DNA of 64,000 nt. Origin: Sphingopyxis fribergensis (GTDB taxonomy: Bacteria; Pseudomonadota; Alphaproteobacteria; Sphingomonadales; Sphingomonadaceae). The notes beneath the pieces were generated by a model that was given only the letters and a program-made list of their open reading frames with translations, was not told the DNA's origin and searched no databases. Position 1 is the first letter of the stretch. Every line of letters starts with the position of its first letter. This document shows, in pieces, positions 33,809-43,075 of this stretch. Location: NCBI RefSeq assembly GCF_000803645.1, contig NZ_CP009122.1:2890501-2954500 (forward strand). Reading direction: 5' to 3'. The position numbers were made by a program, and so were the translations under genes.

Positions 33809-36745
33809 ATGAATAAGAAAGCCTATTGGTTGGCAAGCGCCGTCGTGATGGCGTTGCCACAGGTCTCAAATGCTCAGGAAGTCATAGCCGAAGAGCCAGA
33901 TGGCGGTGACAATGTCATCGTCGTGACAGCGCAACGTCAGGCGCAAAGCTTGCAAGACGTACCGATCGCTGTCAGCGCATTCAGCGCTGAGGCGCTTGAA
34001 AGCCAGCAGATCGAAAATGCCTCGGATCTACAGCTGACGCTGCCCAATGTATCTTTCTCGAAAGGCAATTTCACCTCAGCTTCATTCACTATTCGCGGCG
34101 TTGGCGACCTGTGCGTCGGCGTCACCTGCGATGCTGCGACCGCAATCCATGTCAATGGATCCCCCTTGTTCGGAACACGCCTGTTCGAGACCGAATATTT
34201 CGATCTGGAAAGGATTGAAGTCCTTCGCGGACCTCAAGGCACCCTGTTCGGCCGGAATGCGACCTCCGGGGTCGTGAATGTTGTGACCGCGAAACCCAAA
34301 CTCTCCCGTTTCGAGGCTGAAGCGCAATTCGAGTATGGCAATTTCAACAGCATCGAAGCGCGTGGCATGGTCAACGTCCCGATCGGGGATATGATCGGCG
34401 TGAGGCTGGCGGGCATATATGTGAACCGCGACGGTTATACGACGAATCTCTATGATGGATCGGACATCGACGCTCGGGACCTCTATGCGTTGCGAGGCTC
34501 CCTTCGTTTCGAACCCGGTCCTGATACGACGATCGATCTCATGGGCTATTATTTCCGGGAAAAGGACACGCGCCTCAGAAACCAGAAACAAACGTGCCAA
34601 CGCGATCCATTGGGCGTGCTCGGATGCCTGAACAATCGACGTGATTTCGATACCACGAACGCAAATTCAACGGTCGGTGCGACGCTCAGTTCATCCGAGT
34701 TCTTCGCCATTCAGGGCATTCCCGCCGTGCTCGGCCTCGGCAGCCTTTATGGCCCTGATGGGTTTTCCGGGTTTCAGGAGCCTGGCGATGTGCGTGTCGT
34801 CAACACGGCCTATACCCCTTTCTATTTTGCCGAAGAGCTACAGGTGCAGGCGCGCCTTGAGCAAAAATTCGGCGCGATGACCCTGACGGCCACCGGCATT
34901 TATCAGGATACTGAAGTCGATTCCAGGCAGGACTATTTTCTTGGAATTCAAAGCCGTGCCGGTTTCGCCCCGGCGCTCAATACGTTGGACTTTTTTGCGG
35001 CTAACGGATTACCGACAGGTCTTGCTCCGCCGGCGCCAGCCTTCATTCCCGGCTCTTCGGCCTATTTTTCGCCGATTGCCGGCGCTCTAATCCCGGACGG
35101 TCCGCAGGGCGTGCTGTGCACGTCGGATAATGATGATGGAAGCAGAGGCGCTTTCGAAGGGAACTCGCTGTGTTCCGAAACGCCGCTTTCTTTCGATCGA
35201 TCTTCGGAACAACGCGAATCGTGGAGCGGAGAGCTCATCCTCACGAGTGACTTCGACGGGCCGTTCAATTTCCTGTTGGGCGGAATTTATGCGAAATCGA
35301 AAACCACCGACAATAGCTATTATGTGAACTCGTTTGCGCTCGATTACGCCAGTGCCGTATTGGGTTCATTCGGCTCCTTGTCGGGCGGCCTTCCGCCATC
35401 CTATTTCGCGACGTCGATGTATCGGAACAACTCGCTGGAATCGAATCTAGAGAGCTATGGCATTTTCGGCGAGGTCTATTTCGATCTAAGCGACCGGCTG
35501 ACGTTGACCGGGGGGCTGCGTTACAACAATGACAAGAAGGATGTGACGGCGCGTACGACGCTGATCAGTTTCCTGAACCCTTATGCCAATGATGGAGATC
35601 CGTTCGATACCCCGATAACGCCCCTCACCGGGCCGTCTGGGCTTTTCGATGCCGACCCGGGGACGCCGGGCCAACAGCTCGCCCAGTTTCGCGAAGTAAG
35701 CTTCGACGAAATTACCGGACGAGCAGTTCTGGCCTTCGAGGTTACGCCGGACAATTCACTCTATGCATCTTATTCTAGGGGTTACAAATCCGGCGGGATC
35801 AATCCTCCGCTTTCTCCGATTTTCGCCGTCAGCGAGAGTTTCGGCTCTGAATCGATCGATGCCTTCGAGATCGGCTCCAAGAACGTCTTCGCAAACGGCG
35901 CGTTGCAACTCAATGCCACCGCATTTTACTACAAATATAGTGGACTGCAGCTCAGCCGCATCGTGGCAAGAACGTCCGTGAATGACACGGTTGACGCCAA
36001 TATCTGGGGTGTCGAACTGGAGTCTGTCATCAGGCCGGACCCGAACTGGCTTATCAATCTGTCCTTCAGCTATCTCAATGCCAAGGTCGCCGGCGATCAA
36101 TTCTTCTCCAATCCGCGTGATCCGGGCGGCGGGGATCCTGATGCCGTGATTATCAAGGACATCAGCAATGGTGCGCACTGCGCTGTCACGGGACCTGCGC
36201 CTGGCGTTGCTGATGCGTTCGTTGCGGGCGTAAATGCGGCTCTCGGCCTTCGCGCACCGCAGGAATTTCCTTCGGACGGCAATATCGCCTCCAGCGGCGC
36301 GTTCGGCATTTGCGGTGTCCTCGCGAGCGCTATCCCTGCGAACAGCGGGATCCAGGTATTGAGTCCTGGCGTCGAGGTTAACATCAAGGGCAACACATTG
36401 CCGCAAGCGCCGAATGTCAAGGTCTCGATGGGCGTGCAGTACACGGCAGAGGTCGGGAATGGTATGACACTCGTCCCCCGCGTCGACATTTCCATGACCG
36501 GAAAGCAATATGGCAATATCTTCAACGGCAGGATTAATCGCATCCAACCTTTCGTACAGGCTAATGCAGTTTTGCAGTTGAATGGTGCCGACGAGCGCTG
36601 GTTTGTCCGGGGGTTCGTTCAGAATATCTTCGATAGCAACTCAGTTACCGGACTTTATGTCACCGATGCATCTTCCGGTAATTTTACAAATATCTACACG
36701 CTTGATCCGCGGCGTTATGGTGTCGCGATCGGCGCAAAATTCTAA
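33809..36745 (+). CDS. TonB-dependent outer-membrane receptor, large
   Basis: 978-residue receptor. The signal peptide is MNKKAYWLASAVVMALPQVS with cleavage near NAQ. The TonB box and plug follow (DNVIVVTAQRQAQSLQDVPI, SFTIRGVGDLCVGVTCDAAT, ERIEVLRGPQGTLFGRNATS), then a barrel with very long extracellular loops and an aromatic end (RYGVAIGAKF). It is longer than the usual 700-800 residues, with two Cys-containing loops (around KQTCQRDPLGVLGC and NGAHCAVTG). It stands alone between mobile elements. It may import a second growth substrate or the same one as the operon receptor; iron uptake is less likely given the sphingomonad catabolic setting, but cannot be excluded. Confidence 0.9.
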   Translation: MNKKAYWLASAVVMALPQVSNAQEVIAEEPDGGDNVIVVTAQRQAQSLQDVPIAVSAFSAEALESQQIENASDLQLTLPNVSFSKGNFTSASFTIRGVGDLCVGVTCDAATAIHVNGSPLFGTRLFETEYFDLERIEVLRGPQGTLFGRNATSGVVNVVTAKPKLSRFEAEAQFEYGNFNSIEARGMVNVPIGDMIGVRLAGIYVNRDGYTTNLYDGSDIDARDLYALRGSLRFEPGPDTTIDLMGYYFREKDTRLRNQKQTCQRDPLGVLGCLNNRRDFDTTNANSTVGATLSSSEFFAIQGIPAVLGLGSLYGPDGFSGFQEPGDVRVVNTAYTPFYFAEELQVQARLEQKFGAMTLTATGIYQDTEVDSRQDYFLGIQSRAGFAPALNTLDFFAANGLPTGLAPPAPAFIPGSSAYFSPIAGALIPDGPQGVLCTSDNDDGSRGAFEGNSLCSETPLSFDRSSEQRESWSGELILTSDFDGPFNFLLGGIYAKSKTTDNSYYVNSFALDYASAVLGSFGSLSGGLPPSYFATSMYRNNSLESNLESYGIFGEVYFDLSDRLTLTGGLRYNNDKKDVTARTTLISFLNPYANDGDPFDTPITPLTGPSGLFDADPGTPGQQLAQFREVSFDEITGRAVLAFEVTPDNSLYASYSRGYKSGGINPPLSPIFAVSESFGSESIDAFEIGSKNVFANGALQLNATAFYYKYSGLQLSRIVARTSVNDTVDANIWGVELESVIRPDPNWLINLSFSYLNAKVAGDQFFSNPRDPGGGDPDAVIIKDISNGAHCAVTGPAPGVADAFVAGVNAALGLRAPQEFPSDGNIASSGAFGICGVLASAIPANSGIQVLSPGVEVNIKGNTLPQAPNVKVSMGVQYTAEVGNGMTLVPRVDISMTGKQYGNIFNGRINRIQPFVQANAVLQLNGADERWFVRGFVQNIFDSNSVTGLYVTDASSGNFTNIYTLDPRRYGVAIGAKF

Positions 36746-36795
36746 TGATTTAGCTGTCCCAATCGATCGGGAAAAATTATACCGCATGAAAATCG

Positions 36796-36832
36796 CGGCG
36801 TCGGAGGGCCAGTAGCAGGCCCTCCGACGCCG
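36796..36832. terminator. Strong bidirectional terminator-like hairpin after the large TonB receptor
   Basis: A perfect 15-bp stem (36796-36810 with 36818-36832) around a 7-base loop AGTAGCA, flanked by AAAAT on the left and ATTTC on the right. It starts 50 bases after the receptor stop. The plus-strand T-run is short, whereas the minus strand reads GATTTT after the stem, so it may act both ways. Confidence 0.6.
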
Positions 36833-36991
36833 ATTTCATGCGCCAATTGCAGTCTTGGGCGAGGAATTGGTGTGAGATACGTCCGGCGTGCGCACTGCGG
36901 AAACTTGCGTCTCGCGCGAGCGATATGGGAGGCACATTGGCTCCTGCCCCTCGAATCTGACCGGCCCCCACCGAGTGGTCCGCGTGGACTG

Positions 36992-37297
36992 TTAGGTGTT
37001 TAGTCCCAGCATGTGATGGTGTGGTTTCATATTGAAGATATCTGGCTTGGATTTCCGGAGCTCTTCGATGGCCTCGTAGGTTGTCTTGAAGCGCAGAGCC
37101 TTCAACTGCTTGGCGAAGTTGTAAGCGACGAGCCAGTCGCGGACATGGCGGCGCAGTTCATTGATCGACGTGTAACGGAAGGATTTGACGGTGGCCTCCT
37201 TGATGGTGCGCACCATCCGTTCGGCCTGGCCGTTGGTCCATGGGTGATAGGGCTTGGTGAGGCGATGCTCGATGCCGTTCTGGTCGCGTCCGTCAAG
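36992..37297 (-). pseudogene. IS481-family transposase, C-terminal fragment
   Basis: About 100 residues corresponding to the C-terminal third: NGIEHRLTKPYHPWTNGQAE, RMVRTIKEATVKSFRYTSIN, LRRHVRDWLVAYNFAKQLKA and the end PHHHMLGLNT. This includes the region after the catalytic Glu (NGQAER). The upstream part stops where the IS256-family element begins at 37298. The N-terminal part of a matching gene is found at 43076-43410 and 40437-40487, same strand. Confidence 0.82.
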
Positions 37298-37331
37298 GTG
37301 GTGTAATTTCGGCTGTGGCCGTGGGCCATCG

Positions 37332-38546
37332 TCAGGCGGCTTTGGCGGTGATGTGTAGGGGCTGATTTTCCTCCTCGATCATGGGTTGGTTGAGTTCGGC
37401 CATGCCTTCGATCTGCATGTATCGGTGCTGGAGCTGCCACTCGTCGTTCTGCTCCATCAGCACAGCCCCGACGAGGCGGATGATGCTGTCTTCGTTCGGG
37501 AAGATTCCGACGACGTCGGCGCGGCGCTTGACCTCCTTGTTGAGCCGCTCGAGCGGATTGGTTGAGTGTAACTTCGTGCGGTGCTGGGTGGGGAAGCCGG
37601 TGTAGGCGAGCACGTCGGTTTCGGCCTCGTCCATGCAGGCGCCGAGCTTGGGCCAACGGGTGCGCAACTGGTCGGCGACCTGTCGCCAGACCTGCGTTGC
37701 GCTTTTCTGATCGGGCTGCAGGAAGACCTGGCGGATCGCGGCGGCGACGACAGTGTTCTGGCCCTTGGGCACATAGGACAGGGCATTGCGCATGAAGTGC
37801 ACCCGGCAGCGCTGCCAGGTGGCGCCCATGACGCGGGTGATCGCGCCCTTGAGGCCCTCGTGAGCATCGGAGATGACCAGCTTCACGCCGGTAAGACCGC
37901 GCCGAACAAGGTCCTTCAGGAAGTCGGACCAGAAGACCTCCGCTTCCGAGGGGCCGATATGCAGGCCGACGATCTCGCGCCGGCCCTCGGTGTTGACGGC
38001 CATGGCGATTATTGCGGCAACGCTGATGATCCGCCCGCCTTCGCGTACCTTGAGATAGGTGGCATCGAGCCAGAGATACGGCCATTCGCCGGTGAGCGGG
38101 CGTTTCAGAAAGGCATGGACGCGCTCGTCAATGTCCTTGCAAAGCTTGGAGACGGTGGACTTGGAGATGCCGGTCATGCCCATGGCCTGGACGAGTTCAT
38201 CGACCCGCCGGGTGCTGACCCCGCCGATCCACGCTTCCTGGATCACCGCAACCAGCGCTTTCTCGACCATCTTGCGGGGCTCAAGGAAGCCCGGAAAATA
38301 GGACCCAGCACGCAGCTTGGGGATTTTCAGGTTCAGCGTGCCTACCCGGGTATCCAGCGAACGGTCGCGATAGCCGTTGCGCCAGGTCGCGCGCTCGCTG
38401 CTGCGTTCGTGGCGACCCGCGCCGATCAGGCCATCAACGTCGGCCTCCATGATCAGCTGCAGCACGTTCTCGGCGATGGTGCGCAAAAAATCCGGTTGGC
38501 CGCCCTTTGCAGCCAGCTCTTCGATCAGTAATCTGTCCTCGGTCAT
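37332..38546 (-). CDS. IS256-family (mutator-type) transposase
   Basis: 404-residue DDE transposase. The N-terminal part has ENVLQLIMEADVDGLIGAGR and RNGYRDRSLDTRVGTLNLKI; catalytic residues are in WLDATYLKVREGG, VISDAHEGLKGAI and NPLERLNKEVKRRADVVGIF. The insertion domain between the second Asp and the Glu includes the C-x2-H (WQRCRVHFMRNAL). The ATG at 38546 (MTEDRLLIEEL) is preceded by GGAG; longer frames to 38663 run into the element end. It looks intact. A second long frame on the same DNA is only a shadow. Confidence 0.9.
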   Translation of the reverse strand: MTEDRLLIEELAAKGGQPDFLRTIAENVLQLIMEADVDGLIGAGRHERSSERATWRNGYRDRSLDTRVGTLNLKIPKLRAGSYFPGFLEPRKMVEKALVAVIQEAWIGGVSTRRVDELVQAMGMTGISKSTVSKLCKDIDERVHAFLKRPLTGEWPYLWLDATYLKVREGGRIISVAAIIAMAVNTEGRREIVGLHIGPSEAEVFWSDFLKDLVRRGLTGVKLVISDAHEGLKGAITRVMGATWQRCRVHFMRNALSYVPKGQNTVVAAAIRQVFLQPDQKSATQVWRQVADQLRTRWPKLGACMDEAETDVLAYTGFPTQHRTKLHSTNPLERLNKEVKRRADVVGIFPNEDSIIRLVGAVLMEQNDEWQLQHRYMQIEGMAELNQPMIEEENQPLHITAKAA

Positions 38547-38624
38547 CGGGAACTCCTCTTCGTCACGGTTGAAGTGTGCAAACTCCACCATAACGATGAA
38601 CCCGGTGGCCACCAGCGACGCCGC

Positions 38625-38656
38625 ATTCCGGGGTGGGGCATGCCCCACCCCGGAAT
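38625..38656. repeat. 32-bp perfect palindrome in the IS256 leader
   Basis: A fully self-complementary stretch with no loop: ATTCCGGGGTGGGGCA at 38625-38640 followed immediately by its exact inverse at 38641-38656. It lies between the IS256 right end and the transposase start codon. It could form a cruciform, or reduce transcription entering from outside. Confidence 0.8.
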
Positions 38657-38687
38657 ACACCATCGCCTACACCGGAAATTACACCAC

Positions 38688-38940
38688 GAGCGCGGACGCT
38701 AACGCCGTTCTGCTCGCAGACACGGCCGAAGATATGGCCGATCCATCCCAGTGGGCCGCCTTGGTCCCGCTGCACGAACTGTACGCCGTAGCACATTGGG
38801 AAGCGGCCTATCGAAGGGCCACAATGCCTTGATGGAGACAAGGGCGCGTAGCGCCCGCCGGCTTCATCAAGGCAGCCATGATCGGCCAGCAGGTCTCTAA
38901 AGAGAAGTTGTCGACACAACCCTTTGGAGGCTGACCGATC
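38688..38940. other. ORF remnant and leader of the third IS110-family gene
   Basis: From 38688 a plus-strand frame reads ADANAVLLADTAEDMADPSQ and HELYAVAHWEAAYRRATMP to a stop at 38830-38832. It looks like the C-terminus of some protein cut by the IS256, but I do not recognise it. From about 38840 a hairpin-rich leader follows (GGGCGC-GTA-GCGCCC, TTGTCGACACAA) up to the IS110-family ATG; in the IS110 group proper the guide RNA comes from such a 5' non-coding end. Confidence 0.35.
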
Positions 38941-40245
38941 ATGACCAAGCGTAATTCTACTCCACCCGATGCCGTGCTGGTAGCGATCGATATGGCGAAG
39001 CACCGCCAGGAGATTCTCCTTGAGCGACCGGAAGGCGGCCGCCGTCGCCGTATGACCGTGATGGCGACGAAGGCGGACTATGACCGGCTCGCGGACGAGC
39101 TGACCGCAATCGGCCGGCCCGTCATCGTCGGATTCGAAGCGACCGGCAACTATCACCGCACGCTGGCGCATCGATTACTGACCGCCGGCTTCGAGCTGCG
39201 CCTGATTTCCTCGGTTGCTTTGGCCCGGACCCGAGAAGCCCTGCACAATGGCTGGGACAAGAATGATTCCAAGGACGCGCAGGAGATCCTGCATATGCTG
39301 CGGATCGGCGCGACCCAGCGCTATGTCGATCCGCTGGCCGCGGGCATCAACGATCTGCAGGAGATGTCGAAGACACACGAAGCCATTTCCAAGGCGAAGA
39401 CCCAGACATGGTACCGGATTCTGACGCATTATCTGCCGCTGTATTTTCCGGAGATCGAGCGCTTCGCGGGGAACAGCCGATCAGATTGGTTCCTGGCAAT
39501 GATCGAGCGCTTTCCGACTCCGGGCAGCATCGCCTCGATCGGGCGCGAGGATTTCACCGAACAGGTCTGGCCGCTGATCGGTCGCAAGGTTTCCAAGGCC
39601 CGGGTGGTCAACGACATTTACGAGACGGCCTGCGCGTCGATGGCGCTGCCGATCGACGAAGATTCCACCGCCGTCAAAATGTTCCGCATGGTCATCGCTC
39701 AGGCACGCACCCTTATTCGGCAGCGCAACGAGATCGAGCGGATCGCCCATGATGCGCTGGCCGCGAACCGCGACTATCAACTCCTGCGCATGATCCCGGG
39801 GATCGGCCCGATCAATGCCCTGACGATCCTGGCGGAAGCCGGCGACCTGCGCCGTTTCGGCCACCATCGCCAGTTTCTAAAGTTCTGCGGCCTCGATCTC
39901 GCCACCCGACAGTCAGGCCTGTTCCGCGGACGAACCAAGCTGTCGAAGTACGGCAGCGCCCGATTGCGACGCACCTTCTGGATGGCGACCCAGGTTGCGA
40001 TCCGGCAGCCCAACAACAGCTTCCGCGACAAGCTCGGGCGCTATGTTGCCGGGCATGCCGACGATCCTGATCGACGCCGCAAGGCGATGACCGCTCTCAC
40101 CGCCAAGATGGCCCGCGTCGTGCACGCCGTCATCAAGACGGGAACCGAGTACCGTCCGTTCGTTGAACGGGCGGACACCAGATGGAAGGACCCCTCTCTG
40201 CTGTGCCGTGAGGGCGTGCCAAGATCTCTTGGCGCGACCCTGTAG
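38941..40245 (+). CDS. IS110-family transposase, long form
   Basis: 434-residue recombinase of a longer IS110 subtype. The RuvC-like domain shows VLVAIDMAKHRQEILLERPE, IVGFEATGNYHRTLAHRLL and NGWDKNDSKDAQEILHML; the Tnp_2 domain has LLRMIPGIGPINALTILAEA, FLKFCGLDLATRQSG and KYGSARLRRTFWMATQVAIR. A good GGAGG ribosome site precedes the ATG. The N- to C-domain linker is about 70 residues longer than in the other two IS110-family proteins of the window. Element ends were not defined. Confidence 0.88.
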   Translation: MTKRNSTPPDAVLVAIDMAKHRQEILLERPEGGRRRRMTVMATKADYDRLADELTAIGRPVIVGFEATGNYHRTLAHRLLTAGFELRLISSVALARTREALHNGWDKNDSKDAQEILHMLRIGATQRYVDPLAAGINDLQEMSKTHEAISKAKTQTWYRILTHYLPLYFPEIERFAGNSRSDWFLAMIERFPTPGSIASIGREDFTEQVWPLIGRKVSKARVVNDIYETACASMALPIDEDSTAVKMFRMVIAQARTLIRQRNEIERIAHDALAANRDYQLLRMIPGIGPINALTILAEAGDLRRFGHHRQFLKFCGLDLATRQSGLFRGRTKLSKYGSARLRRTFWMATQVAIRQPNNSFRDKLGRYVAGHADDPDRRRKAMTALTAKMARVVHAVIKTGTEYRPFVERADTRWKDPSLLCREGVPRSLGATL

Positions 40246-40436
40246 ATAATGTTTGGGCCTTCCATCTGGCATGCGCATCTCATCTTAAGGACGGTGAGGA
40301 CCACGACCTCGACAATCGATGGATCCTGTGTTTGCTATGGCCGAGAGTGCTTTCCTTGACGATGGAAGCCATCTGGATCATAAAATCACCAGCGCCGATC
40401 ACCCTCGGCGCAACGAGATCTGCTGGCCTTTTTCCG
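40246..40436. other. Short stretch with no recognised feature
   Basis: Presumably the right non-coding end of the third IS110-family element plus unknown sequence. GGATCCTGTGT occurs at 40322-40332 and resembles the IS66 target site nearby, but the meaning is unclear. Confidence 0.25.
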
Positions 40437-40487
40437 CTACGCCTTCCTAACATAGGACGTTATCTGTCAGGATGGTGTGGATCCTGG
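40437..40487 (-). pseudogene. IS481-family transposase, short middle fragment left of IS66
   Basis: Read on the minus strand across the IS66 insertion, the sequence at 43076 onward (TVPYRI) continues here as HTILTDN, the second catalytic Asp region of IS481 transposases. The match ends right after GATAACG, near 40457. This proves that IS66 inserted into an IS481-type gene and that the gene was already, or later became, broken a few codons further on. Confidence 0.75.
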
Positions 40488-40584
40488 TAAGCGATAATTT
40501 TCCCCCACGCGGGGCGGACGGGCGCGGGCTTCGATTAGAAGCTGGCGCCTAATTTCGTTGTATCTAATTTCGATCGTGCTTTGC

Positions 40585-42167
40585 TCAGGCGGCGTTGGCG
40601 GTGGCACTCGTTTCGAACGTCATTTCGGCGGCCTTTGTATCGACCCAGTTCCCAGGTAGCAGGTCATCGATGGGCTCGCCGTCGCCGCGGGTGACGATGC
40701 GGGCAAGGACGTCGGCCAGGTAGGCGGCGGGGTTGATCGCACCCAGCTTGCAGGTCTCGATCAGCGACGCGATCGCCGCCCAGTTCTCGGCGCCCAGTTC
40801 GTGGCCCGCGAACAACGCATTTTTCCGTTGGAGTGCGATCGGCCGCATCGACCGCTCCACCGGGTTGTTGTCGATGTCGATCCGGCCATCGTCGAGGAAC
40901 CGGACGAGCCCGGCCCAGTGGCTCAGTGCATAGTTGATCGCCTTGAGGGTCGGCGAGCCGCTGAACATGCGCCGGCGCTTGGCGTCGAGCCAGTCATGCA
41001 GCTCGTCGACGATCGGGCTGGCCCGCGCCTAGCGGACGGCAAGGCGCTCCTCGGGCGTGCGACCGTGGATCTCGCGCTCGATGTTGTAGAGCAGCCCGAT
41101 CCGGTGCAGCGCTTCGGTGGCGATCGGCGCGCCATCGCCCTTGCCGCCGGCGTCGAAGAAGCCGCGGCGAACATGCGCCCAGCAATAGGCCAGCACCGAG
41201 GGTCCGCCGGGACGGCCCGCCTTGCCAAACTAGCCATAGGCTTCATAGCCATCGACCTGCAGGATGCCGTGATACTCGCCGAGGAGCTTCGCCGCCCACA
41301 TGCCGCCCCGGCCCGGCATGTAGCTGTAAACGATCGCGGGTGGATCGACCCCGCCATGCGGGCGGTCGTCGCGGACCATCGCCCACAGGTAGCCCGTCTT
41401 CGTCTTGCCGCTGCTCGGCGCCAGCACCTTCGCGGTGGTCTCGTCGACGAACAGGCGATCGCTCTTCAGAAGCTCCGCCTTCTGCCGGTCGACGATCGGC
41501 TTCAGATAGCCCGCCGCGCGGCCGACCCAGCCCGCGAGCGTCGCGCGATCGATCGTCACGCCCTGGCGCGCCAACATCTGCGCCTGCCGGTAGAGCGGAA
41601 GGTGATCAGCGTATTTCTTGACGAGGATATCGGCGAGCAGCGCTTCCCTCGGCAGGCCGCCCGGCACCACATGCGCGGGAGCCTTCGCCTGCGCGACGCT
41701 ATCGCCGCACGATCGGCACACCATCCTCGGCCGCACCGTCACGATGACGCGATATTGGGCGGGGATGATGTCGAGTCGTTCGGACCGATCCTCGCCGATC
41801 CGGTGCAGCGCACCGCCGCAGCCCGCGCAGCAGCCGGCCTCCGGCGCGATCTCGATCTCGTGACGCGGAAGATGCGCCGGCAGCGAGGCGCGGGTTCGTC
41901 CGCCGCACGCTTGCGCCGCGGCGGCGCGATGCCGGTGGCTTCCTCGCCCTGTTCGACCAGCAGTTCAGCTTCGGCCATCGATACGTCGCGATCTTCGAGC
42001 GCCAGCGCGAGCTGGCCGCTGTCGATCTTCTCCGACCGCTTGCCGAAGTGCATGCGATTGAGGACATCAAGAAGGTGCTGGAGCCGGGCGGAGCGGAGCC
42101 GTTCGGCGATGATCATCGCCTTTAGTGCCTCGACGTCGTCGGGCAGCTCTTCCACCCCCTCGCTCAT
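40585..42167 (-). pseudogene. IS66 TnpC transposase, inactivated by one frameshift and two amber codons
   Basis: From the ATG at 42167 (MSEGVEELPDDVEALKAMII) the coiled-coil N-terminus is normal, then the frame is lost near 41890-41900. The correct frame continues in the next phase with MVCRSCGDS, LFVDETTAKVLAP (first catalytic acid) and QVDGYEAYG, where TAG at 41230-41232 replaces the expected Gln codon. It goes on through the Cys-free RGFFDAGGKGDGA region to AVR and a second TAG at 41029-41031, again where CAG is expected. The last part, IDNNPVERSMRPIALQRKN, holds the catalytic Glu and ends at 40585. Both stops fit C-to-T changes of CAG. Confidence 0.85.
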
Positions 42168-42237
42168 GGTGCGGATGGATACATTATTTCGCGGTTTTCT
42201 GCCCGTTTTGTGCGGCAAGACGAGTCATTTTCACGGC

Positions 42238-42591
42238 CTATAACGCCATGACCGGACGCGCCACACGCGGGGCATGAACACGCGCCCAGTCGAGCCCTTC
42301 GATCAGCGCCGAAGCCTGCGCCGCGGTAAGGCTCATCACCCCGTCGCCGAAGCGCGGCCAGCGGAACGTGCCCGTCTCGAGCCGCTTCGTCACCAGCACC
42401 AGGCCGGTCCCGTCCCATAGCAGCAGCTTGATCCGATCGGCGCGCTTGCAGCGGAACACGAACATGATTCCGGAGAAGGGGTCGCGGTTCAGCTCGTGCT
42501 GCACGAGCGACGCCAGGCCCACCATTCCCTTGCGGAAGTCGACCGGCTTCACCGCCGCCAGCACCTTGAGCGGTCCCGGCGGGATGATCAT
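42238..42591 (-). CDS. tnpB: IS66 accessory protein TnpB
   Basis: 117-residue IS66 Orf2 protein: VKPVDFRKGMVGLASLVQHE, FSGIMFVFRCKRADRIKLLL and WDGTGLVLVTKRLETGTFRW, all family hallmarks. The ATG at 42591 overlaps the tnpA stop as ATGA. Its role in transposition is required but mechanistically unclear in the family. It appears intact. Confidence 0.92.
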   Translation of the reverse strand: MIIPPGPLKVLAAVKPVDFRKGMVGLASLVQHELNRDPFSGIMFVFRCKRADRIKLLLWDGTGLVLVTKRLETGTFRWPRFGDGVMSLTAAQASALIEGLDWARVHAPRVARPVMAL

Positions 42592-42992
42592 GTCGACACC
42601 TGCACAGCCAGCAGCACCCGCTCGATATGGTCGGCCGTCACGCCGTCGGGAATGCGGATCGTCATGCCCTTGATGTTGATGCGGATCTCGGCGCCGCTGC
42701 CCTGCGCCTTCGGCTCCTCGACCATCGCCGGAACGAAGGCCGGCGCGTCGTCCGATTCCATCCGTTCGCGCGCTTCCCGGCGCCAGGCGTAGAGCTGCTG
42801 CGGCAGGATATCGTTCCGGCGCGCGATATCCGCGACGTTCGCCCGCGGCGCCATACTCTCGGCGATGATCCGGGCCTTCGCTTCCGGCGTCCACTGCCGA
42901 CGCTCGCGACCCGCCGGGATCACCTCCATCGGGCGAGCACGACCGTTCCCGTTGCTTTCGAAGCTACTTTCGAACGTCGTTACATCGCCCAT
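42588..42992 (-). CDS. tnpA: IS66 accessory protein TnpA (helix-turn-helix)
   Basis: 134-residue IS66 Orf1 protein with a transposase_8-type helix-turn-helix (RRQWTPEAKARIIAESMAPR, NVADIARRNDILPQQLYAWR) and a C-terminal RINIKGMTIRIPDGVTADHI segment typical of the family. It lies 83 bases inside the right end of the element. It is intact and coupled to tnpB. Confidence 0.9.
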   Translation of the reverse strand: MGDVTTFESSFESNGNGRARPMEVIPAGRERRQWTPEAKARIIAESMAPRANVADIARRNDILPQQLYAWRREARERMESDDAPAFVPAMVEEPKAQGSGAEIRINIKGMTIRIPDGVTADHIERVLLAVQVST

Positions 42993-43075
42993 CGCTAGTT
43001 ACGCTCCCGATACAGAAGGCGCGCAACATAACGATCTCAGAACATTCGAAAATGTGGGGGTAAATTAGCGCTTAC

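Larger units (their letters stand above)
37298..38687 (-). mobile_element. IS256-family element
   Basis: The ends share GTGGTGTAATTTC: at 37299-37311 on the plus strand and inversely at 38675-38687. One complete transposase lies inside. The flanks (GTCCGTCAA left, GAGCGCGGA right) do not form the usual 8-9 bp duplication, which suggests recombination or deletion after insertion. Confidence 0.78.
40488..43075 (-). mobile_element. IS66-family element with intact ends and 8-bp target duplication
   Basis: The left end GTAAGCGATAATTTTCCCCC begins at 40488 and the right end reads inversely GTAAGCGCTAATTTACCCCC from 43075. The 8 bases GGATCCTG are present directly on both sides (40480-40487 and 43076-43083), the exact duplication expected for IS66. 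It contains tnpA, tnpB and a damaged tnpC, in the usual order on the minus strand. Size 2,588 bp. Confidence 0.93.

Noticed and set aside
37102..38085. 327-codon minus-strand ORF overlapping the IS256 transposase
   Set aside because: It is an Arg/Pro/His-rich out-of-frame reading of the transposase and the IS481 fragment.
41029..41232. Amber codon reassignment (TAG read as Gln)
   Set aside because: Both in-frame TAG codons lie in a transposase that also has a frameshift; other genes in the window give no sign of recoding, so simple decay is enough.
40840..42243. 480-codon plus-strand ORF across the IS66
   Set aside because: Antisense to the tnpC pseudogene; composition is Arg/Ala/Asp-rich without motifs.
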